The notes: generated from the letters alone by a model not told the origin. 8,787 bases of DNA from Dehalococcoidia bacterium (GCA_009779655.1 WRDV01000036.1:1-8787); one strand, 5' to 3'; counted from the stretch's first letter, positions 1 through 6,786 are shown. Made by a program: numbers and translations.

Positions 1-348
1 AATGAGTACAATATTGTTGATTAACAGGTTCTTGCGCGAGTTCTCCAGCAACAGCTTATGATTCTCCAGGTTATTCATTTGAGCAGCCGCAGCCGAGAGA
101 AAAATATCACAGCTGTTGGGGCTGTGTTGGATTCCTTGTTGTAATGCACCCGACGCGGCGAAGTTCGGCTCAATTTTCACATCCGGATTCTCCTGCGTGT
201 ATAACTTGTTAAGCTCAGTAAGAGCGTTTTGCATACTGGCGGCGGCGAACACCTTAAGGGTAACGTTTGGTTTTGTACAACCGGCTACAGAAACCAGCAA
301 AAGCATTATTACGACTAGGACTGTCAAGCATTTTCTCAATCTGCTCAT
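1..348 (-). CDS. modA: Molybdate ABC transporter substrate-binding lipoprotein ModA (3' end cut by window edge)
   Basis: Reading leftwards from an ATG at 348, the frame stays open to the window edge and gives the first 116 residues. Residues 1-24 are a lipoprotein signal: basic MSRLRKC, a hydrophobic stretch, then lipobox VAGC with the lipidated Cys at 24. The mature part starts with LKVFAAASMQNALTEL, followed by NFAASGALQQGI and CDIFLSAAAAQM. These are the oxyanion-binding segments of the ModA family (AAAS, SGxLxxQI, DVFISA). The family captures molybdate or tungstate outside the membrane and passes it to ModB/ModC. About 130-150 C-terminal residues should lie beyond the window, where modB and modC would be expected. 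A strong GGAGGG ribosome binding site lies 9 nt before the ATG and supports this start. The related sulfate or tungstate binders are less likely, given the AAAS/SGAL motifs. Confidence 0.93.
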   Translation of the reverse strand, partial: MSRLRKCLTVLVVIMLLLVSVAGCTKPNVTLKVFAAASMQNALTELNKLYTQENPDVKIEPNFAASGALQQGIQHSPNSCDIFLSAAAAQMNNLENHKLLLENSRKNLLINNIVLI

Positions 349-357
349 GGGATATAT

Positions 358-363
358 CCCTCC
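358..363 (-). promoter_or_regulatory. Ribosome binding site of modA
   Basis: On the minus strand GGAGGG sits 9 nt upstream of the modA ATG, close to ideal anti-16S pairing. It fixes the start at 348. Confidence 0.8.
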
Positions 364-381
364 AATATATTGCTAGTGATA

Positions 382-399
382 TATATTACCGGAAATATA
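382..399. promoter_or_regulatory. Palindrome over the modA -10, candidate ModE-like operator
   Basis: On the minus strand TATATT-TCCGGT-AATATA is an inverted repeat with perfect 6-bp arms. CCGG at the centre is also self-complementary, leaving one mismatched pair in 18 bp. It overlaps the -10 hexamer and the end of the spacer. The flanks read GTTATATT and AATATATATC, which recall the TTATATA-N6-TATATAA core of ModE operators, though not exactly. That a regulator binds here is inference; the palindrome itself is seen directly. AT-rich promoters yield such repeats by chance fairly often. Confidence 0.4.
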
Positions 400-411
400 A
401 CCAACTGTCAA
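383..411 (-). promoter_or_regulatory. Sigma-70-type promoter of modA
   Basis: On the minus strand a perfect -35 TTGACA (406-411) is followed by a 17-bp spacer and a -10 TAATAT (383-388). This places the start of transcription near 376 and gives a short leader of about 28 nt carrying the ribosome binding site. It is the best promoter match in the window, so modA is likely strongly transcribed unless repressed. Confidence 0.75.
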
Positions 412-481
412 TAGCCATGTCTGAGCGGGTGTTGTCATGACGCTATGAAGGGCGCTTTCGGTTCTCCTTAACCCGCCTAAG
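400..481. other. Intergenic stretch between the membrane-protein gene and modA
   Basis: This gap follows the stop of the 482-1657 gene and precedes modA, both on minus. It contains a 7-bp inverted repeat (AGCGGGT near 424, ACCCGCC near 472) around a 40-nt loop, and the palindrome GTCATGAC. There is no T-tract, so I cannot call a confident terminator. The strong modA promoter at its left edge suggests modA is transcribed on its own. Confidence 0.4.
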
Positions 482-1657
482 TTATACAGATATTTGTGTG
501 CTTGAACACAACAAGGCTGTAATCCAAATGTAACTTGTGACAAGCAGCGAAATTAACAGTAACATGCCGATTTTTACAGGCATGTGGGAATAATTAAATC
601 CTAAATTACTGCCGAACCTATCTTCGACAATATATGATGGGTCATCCGGATTGTGATAAAACATACCAAGCGCCCAGTGCTCATCATCATCGCGCCCGAA
701 CGTATTGTCTAGAGTTGACAAGGCATTGATACAGGCAGGAGATTCTTCAGGAATTACTTTGGGTTTTATTTTGCATCCGCCTTGACCCGACAGAACTGAA
801 ATGAAAATAAGCGGCATTGTTGGAACGATAAGCAGTGTCATTAGCAGCCATAACGAGACGTCCATATCCGGCCATATGGATTGAAATCCTATTAATGCAA
901 ATGCGATGGCGTATCCTAAAGTCATGAATCCTATGCTGTGTCCCATGCGTCTGCGGTAAATACGATGCTGGGAAAAAGATAGAAGTGTTTTTTGCGGGTC
1001 AATCTGCAGTTTTGCTTTAACGAACATGGTGCTGACTATAAACATTAACAGAACCAATGACAAGCTTATCAACGGCATCGTCATGACACTGAGTAAGGAT
1101 TTGTCTGACCACTGATCCGGCTGCATGTTGATATCAAAATGCGTTGGGATTTTGTCCGGTAAACCAGGATATTTGATAAGCGCAATAACAATACACGCAA
1201 AAATTAGTATAAGACTTAAGATATACCAGCCCCAAGGCGTCTCTGACAAGTCGCCGCGAGAATGAGATGGTTTTGCTTCCGCGAGAGAGGAACGAGAGAC
1301 TTTCCATTCTTGTTCTTCCTTTAGTTTGAGAGCTTGCTTCCAATTGGGAATAAACGCTGCCATTTGAACCGGTATGAACAACAGAGGGAAATATAAAGCG
1401 GCGATAAGTGAAGCGTCCGGATAGATAATATACTGGATTATAACCAGCGCGAAGATAATCATGGTACCCGCAAAACATACCAAGGCGTAACGCTTTTTCA
1501 GGTATTTTGCCTTCGGGTGACGTTGTTTTTCTATGGGAACTTTTACGCCGAACAAGTATGATTTTCTTGTTAGTATCGGCAGAATTGATAGCAGCGTACC
1601 GCATAACGCTGCGATAGACAAGCTTATTATGAAGCAGATTAAATTTATATCTTGCAT
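482..1657 (-). CDS. Multi-pass membrane protein with DUF1648 and DUF5808-like domains
   Basis: The 391-residue protein has about eight hydrophobic segments, near residues 5-28, 57-79, 83-104, 143-162, 191-213, 243-263, 267-290 and 363-385. After the fourth segment comes YPGLPDKIPTHFDI...PDQWSDKS (163-187). This is the hallmark of DUF1648, a domain found in SdpI-type immunity/signal proteins and many uncharacterised permease-like proteins. Near the C-terminus DDDEHWALGMFYHNPDDPSYI (323-343) followed by EDRFGSNLGFN matches the DUF5808 pattern. The biochemical role is unknown; toxin immunity or envelope-stress sensing is only a family-level guess. No ArsR-type regulator, the usual SdpI partner, lies beside it. 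Upstream of the ATG I see only a weak GATGAT, so translation may be modest. It is transcribed away from dnaE. Confidence 0.8.
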   Translation of the reverse strand: MQDINLICFIISLSIAALCGTLLSILPILTRKSYLFGVKVPIEKQRHPKAKYLKKRYALVCFAGTMIIFALVIIQYIIYPDASLIAALYFPLLFIPVQMAAFIPNWKQALKLKEEQEWKVSRSSLAEAKPSHSRGDLSETPWGWYILSLILIFACIVIALIKYPGLPDKIPTHFDINMQPDQWSDKSLLSVMTMPLISLSLVLLMFIVSTMFVKAKLQIDPQKTLLSFSQHRIYRRRMGHSIGFMTLGYAIAFALIGFQSIWPDMDVSLWLLMTLLIVPTMPLIFISVLSGQGGCKIKPKVIPEESPACINALSTLDNTFGRDDDEHWALGMFYHNPDDPSYIVEDRFGSNLGFNYSHMPVKIGMLLLISLLVTSYIWITALLCSSTQISV

Positions 1658-1735
1658 ATCATCATGTGATAATTTTTATACTCGCAAAAAAATGTAACAG
1701 ATATGACAGTAGAAATCAATGGCGCACATACAGTA

Positions 1736-1761
1736 ATTTTATACCTGTGCAGGCATAAAAT
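1736..1761. repeat. 26-bp near-perfect inverted repeat in the divergent dnaE promoter region
   Basis: The left arm ATTTTATACCTG and right arm CAGGCATAAAAT are reverse complements except at one position, separated by TG. The repeat covers the place where the dnaE -35 element should be and ends 14 bp before its extended -10. Both flanking genes run away from it, so it cannot be a terminator for either. An operator for a dimeric regulator is the simplest reading; no regulator can be named from the sequence. Confidence 0.6.
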
Positions 1762-1772
1762 GCTGTGGGTTG

Positions 1773-1781
1773 TGATATAAT
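1773..1781 (+). promoter_or_regulatory. Extended -10 promoter of dnaE
   Basis: TGATATAAT is a perfect extended -10 (TGn plus TATAAT at 1776-1781). The -35 region 17 bp upstream, GCATAA, is poor, as is common with extended -10 promoters. That region falls in the right arm of the inverted repeat, so a bound protein could control access. The leader would be about 23 nt. Confidence 0.6.
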
Positions 1782-1810
1782 GGTGTGGTTTTCCCCCGCT
1801 GGAAAGATTA

Positions 1811-4800
1811 ATGTTTACGCATTTGCATGTCCATACAGAATACAGCCTGCTTGATGGCATGTGCCGTATCAAACCGCTTGTGGCGCGCGCTAAAGAGCTT
1901 GGTATGACATCTATTGCTATTACTGATCACGGTGCGCTTCATGGGGTTGTGCAGTTCTACCAAGCGGCCAAAGATGCCGGCATTAAACCTATCGTTGGCT
2001 GTGAAACATATGTTGCTCTCGGTAACCGAGAGGGGCGCACGCACGCGGACAAAGGCAGTTACCACTTAGTGTTATTGGCTAAGAACCAGACAGGTTGGCA
2101 TAATCTTATCCAACTAATCACCAAAGCTCATCTTGAGGGTTATTACTATAAACCGCGCGTGGATAGAGAGTTGCTACATGAGTACAGTGAGGGGTTAGTT
2201 GCTCTGTCAGCGTGTCTTGCCGGAGAAGTCTCAAGCCTTATTTCGTCTGACCGCGCGCATGATGCGCGCGAAGCCGCAAAGTGGTACCAGCAGACTTTTG
2301 AGAATTTTTATCTGGAAATACAACGCCAGCCTATTCCAGAACTAGAGCGTGTCAATCAGGAAATAATTGCTATTGCACATGAGCTCAATATCCCGATGGT
2401 GGCTACTAACGATGTTCATTACATCAATCGGGAAGATGCTCTGGCACATGATATTCTGCTGTGTGTAGGCACAGGAACGACTGTCCAAGATGAAAAACGC
2501 ATGAGGATGGACGGCGATTATTTCTACCTGAAATCTCCGGAGGAAATGACAGAGCTTTATGCGGATATTCCTGAAGCGTTGGAAAACACCCAAAAAATTG
2601 CCGATATGTGCGATCTTGAGATTGAGTTCGGCCGCTCAGTCCTGCCGGAAATAGATCGTCCTGCCGACAAAACACCGGAGCAGTATCTGCGCGATTTATG
2701 CTATGAAGGGTTACCAAAGTTTTACCCTGAGGATAGCGCTGAGGCTATAGAACGGCTGGAATACGAGCTGGGTGTAATCTGCAAGATGCAATTTGCCAAC
2801 TATTTCTTGGTAGTGTGGGATATAGTGCATTTTGTGCGGAAGAGTAATATCAGCTTCAATGTACGCGGTTCAGCAGCCTCCAGTATCGTATTGCGTTGTT
2901 TAGGCATCACCGAGGTTGACCCGTTGGAACACCATTTAGTTTTCGAGCGCTTTCTCAATCTGGAACGCCGCGAGATGCCGGATATAGACCTTGATTTTGA
3001 AGATACGCGCCGTGATGAGATTATCACTTACGTTTCGAATAAATATGGGCGCGATCATGTAGCGCAGATCATCACCTTTGGGACGCTTGGCGCACGTGCC
3101 GCGCTACGCGACGTGGGACGCGCCTTGGGTATGTCATATAGCGAGGTGGATCGTGTAGTGCGGATGGTGCCTTTTGCTGTTGGCATGACGTTGGCTAAGG
3201 CTATGGAGGAAAATGCTGAGCTTAGGAACACTTATAACGAGGATGATTCCATTAGAAGTCTGATAGATATGGCGCAGCGCGTCGAGGGCGTGTCGCGACA
3301 CGCCAGTACTCATGCTGCCGGCGTGGTTATCTCAAAGGAGGCACTGACAAACCATATCCCTTTACAGCGTCTTAGTAAGGGCGAGAGTAACGATTTGGTG
3401 ATGACACAATTCCCCATGGAGGATATTGCTCATTTGGGGCTGCTTAAGATGGATTTGTTAGGGCTGGCTAATCTTACTATCCTGTCGCGCACCAAGGAGC
3501 TAATTAAGTCTAATCGCGGGCAGGATATTGATCTGCGTAAAATCCCGTTGGATGATGACAGGACTTTTGCCGTTTTAGCAGCAGGCGATACAACAGGAGT
3601 ATTCCAACTTGAAGGATCCGGTATGCGGCGCTATATTCGGGAGTTGAAACCTACGGTTTTCAGTGATATTGCCGCTATGGTAGCGCTCTATCGTCCCGGT
3701 CCTATGGAGCAGATACCGCGTTTTATCCGTTCTAAGCATGGTGATGAGCCTATAAGTTATCCCCATCCTGTGTTGGAAAAGTTCCTCAAAGAAACCTACG
3801 GCGTTATTGTTTATCAGGAACAAGTGTTGTTTATTGTGCGGGAAATTGGCGGTTACTCACTGGGTAAAGCTGACATTTTCCGTAAGGCTATGGGTAAGAA
3901 AAAAGCAGAGGTTATGGGAAAAGAGCGCAAGATTTTTATAGAGGGCTCTATCAAGCGTGGCTATACAGAGGAACTTGCCGCAGATGTATATCACTTGATA
4001 GAGCCATTTGCCGGATATGCCTTTAATAAAGCGCACGCTACCAGTTACGCTCTCATCGCTTATCAAACGGCTTACCTCAAAGCTAACTATCCAGAGGAGT
4101 ATATAACAGGTTTGCTAACGGCTTACTGGGGCAATGCCGATAAAGTGGCGGTGGCCGTTGGTGAATCGCGCCGTCTTAAAATCAAGGTGCTACCGCCGGA
4201 TATTAACAAGAGTCAGGTGTATTTTTCGATCGAGAAGACAGAGGATAAGTGTTCTGCCATACGTTTTGGGTTATCAGCTATTAAAAATGTTGGATTGTCT
4301 GCCATTGAGTCCATTATTGAAGAAAGGCAACGAGGCGGAGAGTTTAAATCAGTTGAGGATTTTTGCAAATGTATTGGGCCATCCTGCATAAATCGCCGTG
4401 TCATGGAAAGCTTAATCAAAGTCGGCGCATTGGATGCGTTATGCGAGCGCGGTACGTTGCTGTCCAATGTAGAAAGGCTGCTTGACTTAGCGCAACAACA
4501 GCAGAAATTGCGTGACAGCGGCCAATCAACGATGTTTGATTTATGGGGTACAGCTGTGGCAATACCTATACCAAGTTTGGAAATGGCAGGTTCTGTTGCC
4601 AGTACCAAGGAAAAGCTGGAATGGGAGAAGGAGCTTACAGGTGTGTATCTGTCTGATCATCCGTTCAGCCAGTTTATGAGTATGGCGGCAGAAGATAATA
4701 CTACGCAGTGCGGACAGATTGATTCGGAAATGGAAGGTCAGGTTGTGCGTGTCGCGGGTATGGTAATGTCACTGCGTACAATGCTGACACGCGATGGGCA

Positions 4801-5317
4801 GACATCGGTTAGCGCTGTTATTGAAGACCAAAACGGCTGTGTTGAAGTGGTAGCTTGGTCGCGTGTCTATGCTCAGACAAAAGACAAGTGGACAGAAGGA
4901 AGTGTTTTGCTTGTTGAAGGCAAGGTACGCGAGCGTGCTGACCAAGTACAGGTTGTATGTGAACGAGTGTGGAGGTATGATTTGGATTCACAGAAACAAG
5001 AAAAACCCGTAGCGCGTACGGTTCAGGCATCGCTATCCTTACCTAAGGAGGCAACTACTCCTGAACGCGTCCGTATGACATTGGTGCTGCGGCAAACAGA
5101 TGATCAGGATGCTGATATAGCTCAGTTGCGTACTGTTGCGACAGCTTTGCAGGATTACTCCGGTGATGATGAGGTATATCTGACAATTAGTAACGGCACG
5201 AAAGTTTTTAAGCTTAAGATGTGTCAGATGCGTGTTACTTATTGTGACGCACTAAGGCGCCGTTTGGTTGCGCTTGTTGGGGCTGAAGGTATAAAGGTTG
5301 AGAGTTTGAAAAGCTAG
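1811..5317 (+). CDS. dnaE: DNA polymerase III subunit alpha
   Basis: This is the replicative C-family DNA polymerase, 1168 residues, a normal full DnaE length with no intein or frameshift. The N-terminal PHP domain begins HLHVHTEYSLLDG. It keeps a full set of likely metal ligands: H6, H8, D15, H40, E65, H85, C135, D201 and H203, so PHP-based 3'-5' proofreading is possible. Palm catalytic aspartates are in PDIDLDF (D391, D393) and KMDLLGL (D548). Further motifs are FQLEGSGMRRY, YRPGPME (627-633) and GYAFNKAHATSYA (about 736-748). An HhH region follows (about 815-880), then a beta-clamp-binding motif QSTMF (905-909) and an OB fold (about 975-1060). The nucleotide-binding loop reads VRGSAASS (351-358) instead of the usual GRGSAAGS. 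The start fits the family, although the ribosome binding site GGAAAG is weak. No other replication genes lie nearby. Confidence 0.98.
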   Translation: MFTHLHVHTEYSLLDGMCRIKPLVARAKELGMTSIAITDHGALHGVVQFYQAAKDAGIKPIVGCETYVALGNREGRTHADKGSYHLVLLAKNQTGWHNLIQLITKAHLEGYYYKPRVDRELLHEYSEGLVALSACLAGEVSSLISSDRAHDAREAAKWYQQTFENFYLEIQRQPIPELERVNQEIIAIAHELNIPMVATNDVHYINREDALAHDILLCVGTGTTVQDEKRMRMDGDYFYLKSPEEMTELYADIPEALENTQKIADMCDLEIEFGRSVLPEIDRPADKTPEQYLRDLCYEGLPKFYPEDSAEAIERLEYELGVICKMQFANYFLVVWDIVHFVRKSNISFNVRGSAASSIVLRCLGITEVDPLEHHLVFERFLNLERREMPDIDLDFEDTRRDEIITYVSNKYGRDHVAQIITFGTLGARAALRDVGRALGMSYSEVDRVVRMVPFAVGMTLAKAMEENAELRNTYNEDDSIRSLIDMAQRVEGVSRHASTHAAGVVISKEALTNHIPLQRLSKGESNDLVMTQFPMEDIAHLGLLKMDLLGLANLTILSRTKELIKSNRGQDIDLRKIPLDDDRTFAVLAAGDTTGVFQLEGSGMRRYIRELKPTVFSDIAAMVALYRPGPMEQIPRFIRSKHGDEPISYPHPVLEKFLKETYGVIVYQEQVLFIVREIGGYSLGKADIFRKAMGKKKAEVMGKERKIFIEGSIKRGYTEELAADVYHLIEPFAGYAFNKAHATSYALIAYQTAYLKANYPEEYITGLLTAYWGNADKVAVAVGESRRLKIKVLPPDINKSQVYFSIEKTEDKCSAIRFGLSAIKNVGLSAIESIIEERQRGGEFKSVEDFCKCIGPSCINRRVMESLIKVGALDALCERGTLLSNVERLLDLAQQQQKLRDSGQSTMFDLWGTAVAIPIPSLEMAGSVASTKEKLEWEKELTGVYLSDHPFSQFMSMAAEDNTTQCGQIDSEMEGQVVRVAGMVMSLRTMLTRDGQTSVSAVIEDQNGCVEVVAWSRVYAQTKDKWTEGSVLLVEGKVRERADQVQVVCERVWRYDLDSQKQEKPVARTVQASLSLPKEATTPERVRMTLVLRQTDDQDADIAQLRTVATALQDYSGDDEVYLTISNGTKVFKLKMCQMRVTYCDALRRRLVALVGAEGIKVESLKS

Positions 5318-5319
5318 CA

Positions 5320-5844
5320 TTAGGGAAATCTGATGCCTTCAAGCATCAAAAGTCTCCTTTTTATGTCTAAGCCGCCGGTAAACCCGCCGATGCTGCCGTT
5401 GGCTGCAATAATGCGATGACAAGGGATGATAATAGGGATAGGGTTCTTTCCCAAAGCATTGCCAACAGCTCTGGCTGCCTTGGGGCATCCGATTTGTGTT
5501 GCAAGCCAGCCATAGCTACGTGTATGGCCGTAAGGAATGCTGCGGCATGTGCTCCATACCTGCTGTTCAAAGATGCTTCCTGATGATAAATCCAGCGTTT
5601 CGCTGAAATCTAAATACTGCCCTTCGCAGTAGGCCTGAATGCGCGATATAATATCATCAAGATGCTCAAAGCTTATATAAGCGGTTTCTGAATTAAGACG
5701 GAGGGCTGTCAAGACCTCTTTTTCGCCGGTTTGCGGCAACGCGAGTCGGGCTATGCCTTTCTCTGTTATTCCAATGCCTAACCAGCCCAACGCTGTTTTG
5801 AAAGCCGCAAAATGCTGCCGGACGGCAGTTCTTTTATGTCGCAT
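5320..5844 (-). CDS. ogt: Methylated-DNA--[protein]-cysteine S-methyltransferase (Ogt/MGMT type)
   Basis: This is a suicide repair enzyme that transfers alkyl groups from O6-alkylguanine to its own cysteine. With the ATG at 5844 the protein has 174 residues, typical of stand-alone Ogt. The DNA-binding and active-site domain reads FEQQVWSTCRSIPYGHTRSYG (about 92-112), then ARAVGNALGKNP (124-135) and IIPCHRII with acceptor Cys142, followed by GSIGGFTGG. There is no AraC-like Ada domain. A GTG at 5883 would add 13 residues (RPCRTVVGWVLS) but has no ribosome binding site. The ATG has only a loose GGTTGGG 8 nt upstream, so the start is uncertain. The gene lies 73 bp downstream of the zinc-ribbon gene on the same strand and has no clear promoter of its own. 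Its stop is 2 bp from the convergent dnaE stop. Confidence 0.93.
   Translation of the reverse strand: MRHKRTAVRQHFAAFKTALGWLGIGITEKGIARLALPQTGEKEVLTALRLNSETAYISFEHLDDIISRIQAYCEGQYLDFSETLDLSSGSIFEQQVWSTCRSIPYGHTRSYGWLATQIGCPKAARAVGNALGKNPIPIIIPCHRIIAANGSIGGFTGGLDIKRRLLMLEGIRFP
5331..5362 (+). terminator. Weak hairpin with distal T-tract after dnaE, inside the ogt 3' end
   Basis: TGATGC-CTTCAA-GCATCA forms a perfect 6-bp hairpin 14 nt past the dnaE stop. A TTTTT tract follows only 9 nt after the stem (5358-5362), too far for a classic intrinsic terminator. It lies inside the last codons of the convergent ogt gene. It is the only terminator-like structure at this junction. Confidence 0.3.
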
Positions 5845-5917
5845 TGATAACACCCAACCTACTACTGTGCGGCAAGGTCGCACAGCTGATATTAAACGAC
5901 GTGATACTGCGGTTGTG

Positions 5918-6139
5918 TTAGAACGTGCTGTTTTGACGCTGGCGGTTGTTAATGCCGCTCAGTATGGGCTCATTGATGTAAATATCACCATTCCTGATTT
6001 TGATATTGTAGCCGCATTCAGGATTGGTGCAAACCCAAGCTTTGTACTTGATAGAAGCGCCCGAGCTCCCGAAATCTGACAGAGGAACTAAGTCGCCGTC
6101 ATGGCACTTTTGACATTTGGGTATACAATACTGTTCCAC
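5918..6139 (-). CDS. Small zinc-ribbon protein, 73 aa
   Basis: Starting at a GTG (6139), the protein begins VEQYCIPKCQKCHDGDLVPLSD. Cysteines at about residues 9 and 12 (CQKC) pair with CTNPEC at about 37-42, followed by GYNIKIRNGDIYINEP. The layout CxxC-N24-CxxxxC is a single treble-clef or ribbon knuckle likely to bind one zinc. The exact function is unknown; roles in nucleic-acid or protein binding are only suggested by the fold. The start is set by an excellent ribosome binding site, GGGAGGTGG, 4-5 nt before the GTG. The frame stays open upstream to an ATG at 6265, but that extension crosses the promoter and contains unrelated sequence. The gene precedes ogt on the same strand and probably shares its transcript. 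It is too short and cysteine-ordered to be a chance frame. Confidence 0.72.
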   Translation of the reverse strand: MEQYCIPKCQKCHDGDLVPLSDFGSSGASIKYKAWVCTNPECGYNIKIRNGDIYINEPILSGINNRQRQNSTF

Positions 6140-6143
6140 GAAT

Positions 6144-6152
6144 CCACCTCCC
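6144..6152 (-). promoter_or_regulatory. Strong ribosome binding site deciding the zinc-ribbon GTG start
   Basis: On the minus strand GGGAGGTGG lies just upstream of the GTG at 6139. It decides the start in favour of this GTG over the ATG at 6265. Confidence 0.75.
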
Positions 6153-6169
6153 AGCCTTGGTTGCGCGGA

Positions 6170-6199
6170 AGTATACACTAGGTGTTTAGTAATTAGCAA
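6170..6199 (-). promoter_or_regulatory. Promoter of the zinc-ribbon/ogt transcript
   Basis: On the minus strand a -35 TTGCTA (6194-6199), an 18-bp spacer and a -10 TATACT (6170-6175) lie about 30 bp before the GTG start. The predicted transcript would begin near 6163. It probably reads on into ogt, because no terminator or good promoter separates the two genes. Confidence 0.55.
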
Positions 6200-6204
6200 A
6201 TACA

Positions 6205-6220
6205 AACCGCAAGTGCGGTT
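6205..6220. repeat. Hairpin upstream of the zinc-ribbon promoter
   Basis: AACCGC-AAGT-GCGGTT is a perfect 6-bp stem with a 4-nt loop. On the minus strand it is followed by TTTGTATTTG, so it could weakly terminate transcription from the transposase remnant before the zinc-ribbon promoter. An operator role is also possible. Confidence 0.4.
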
Positions 6221-6441
6221 GCAAGAACATTGCCAGTACAAGCTTTGCGCGTATGATTTCGCCATTGGTATGTGCGCATAAACATACGTAATAGGAGTTA
6301 TGGGTGCAGGTTGGCACGGAAGAGTGTGTTGTATACGGACAGCGTAACTTGGTAATCCACCTGTCTAAGTCAAAGTTCTTGTCTTTCATATTGTAACGTT
6401 TGATAATCATCGGATGAAGTCCTCTGCGCAGCATTTCTCCA

Positions 6442-6786
6442 ATGGCACCAATAAATCCTTTGTCACTGGCTATAGAGAAAGCTTTCTCCGGCATGAAGAA
6501 CTACTTAGACTTCAAGCGCATGCGCACTCATAGTAATGTTACCACTGACGGCAAGCTCTTTACTGGTTTCATTGCCCTCATATTACGCTCAGCCATTAGA
6601 TGGGCACTAAGTACATGCGAGGAGACTAAGAATATGTCGGTGGGCACAGCGCTCCGCGAATTGCACAAGCTTAAACGCATTACTTTTCCTGATGCTTCTG
6701 CGGTCTATTCCACTGTAAGTAAAACTCAACGCGATATACTTACAGCGCTTAGTATTGATGTTGAGACTCTGCTTAAAATGGGATGA
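6442..6786 (+). pseudogene. C-terminal fragment of an IS1634/IS4-like transposase
   Basis: The open frame encodes 114 residues, of which only those from about 6469 onward look like transposase. AIEKAFSGMKNYLDFKRMR then THSNVTTDGKLFTGFIALIL match the last catalytic-Glu block of IS1634-type transposases (xEKAFDxLKNxLDxxRxRTHS, GKLFxxFIALIL). The tail, with FPDASAVYSTVSKTQRDILT and ALSIDVETLLKMG, is a typical C-terminal end, so the original stop is likely preserved. The N-terminal three quarters, including both catalytic Asp residues, are missing. The leading residues MAPINPLSL come from the opposite strand of the neighbouring transposase remnant. The protein cannot be an active transposase. Confidence 0.65.
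6475..6488. repeat. 14-bp perfect palindrome at the junction of two transposase fragments
   Basis: GAGAAAGCTTTCTC is self-complementary, and both head-to-head transposase fragments read EKAFS across it. The conserved text of each fragment begins at this point, so it marks the breakpoint between them. Confidence 0.7.

Larger units (their letters stand above)
6186..6494 (-). pseudogene. Fragment of a DDE transposase
   Basis: The recognisable part (about 6333-6485) reads FSIASDKGFIGAIGEMLRRG, then HPMIIKR..NMKDKNFDLDRW and ITKLRCPY. An ASDKGF...HPxII block followed by a basic linker and LRxPY is the pattern around the second catalytic Asp and the C-terminal part of IS5/IS1182-like DDE transposases, as I recall it. 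The conserved text ends abruptly at LRCPY. What follows in this frame (TTHSSVPTCTHNSYY) is not transposase-like, and another frame reads YNTLFRANLHP, so a frameshift is likely. The N-terminal half with the first catalytic Asp is absent: the frame begins at a 14-bp palindrome where a second, opposite-strand transposase fragment starts. Family assignment is tentative. Confidence 0.5.

Noticed and set aside
116..376. Plus-strand open frame of 86 residues over the left end
   Set aside because: It is antisense to the well-supported modA lipoprotein, which has a promoter, ribosome binding site and conserved motifs.
5845..5883. GTG start adding 13 residues to ogt
   Set aside because: No ribosome binding site precedes it and 174 residues already match the usual Ogt length. 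The choice remains uncertain.
5753..6079. Plus-strand open frame of 108 residues
   Set aside because: It lies antisense to ogt and the zinc-ribbon gene and shows no family features.
6140..6265. 42-residue N-terminal extension of the zinc-ribbon protein from an ATG at 6265
   Set aside because: It covers the likely promoter and hairpin, shows no conserved text, and the GTG at 6139 has an excellent ribosome binding site.
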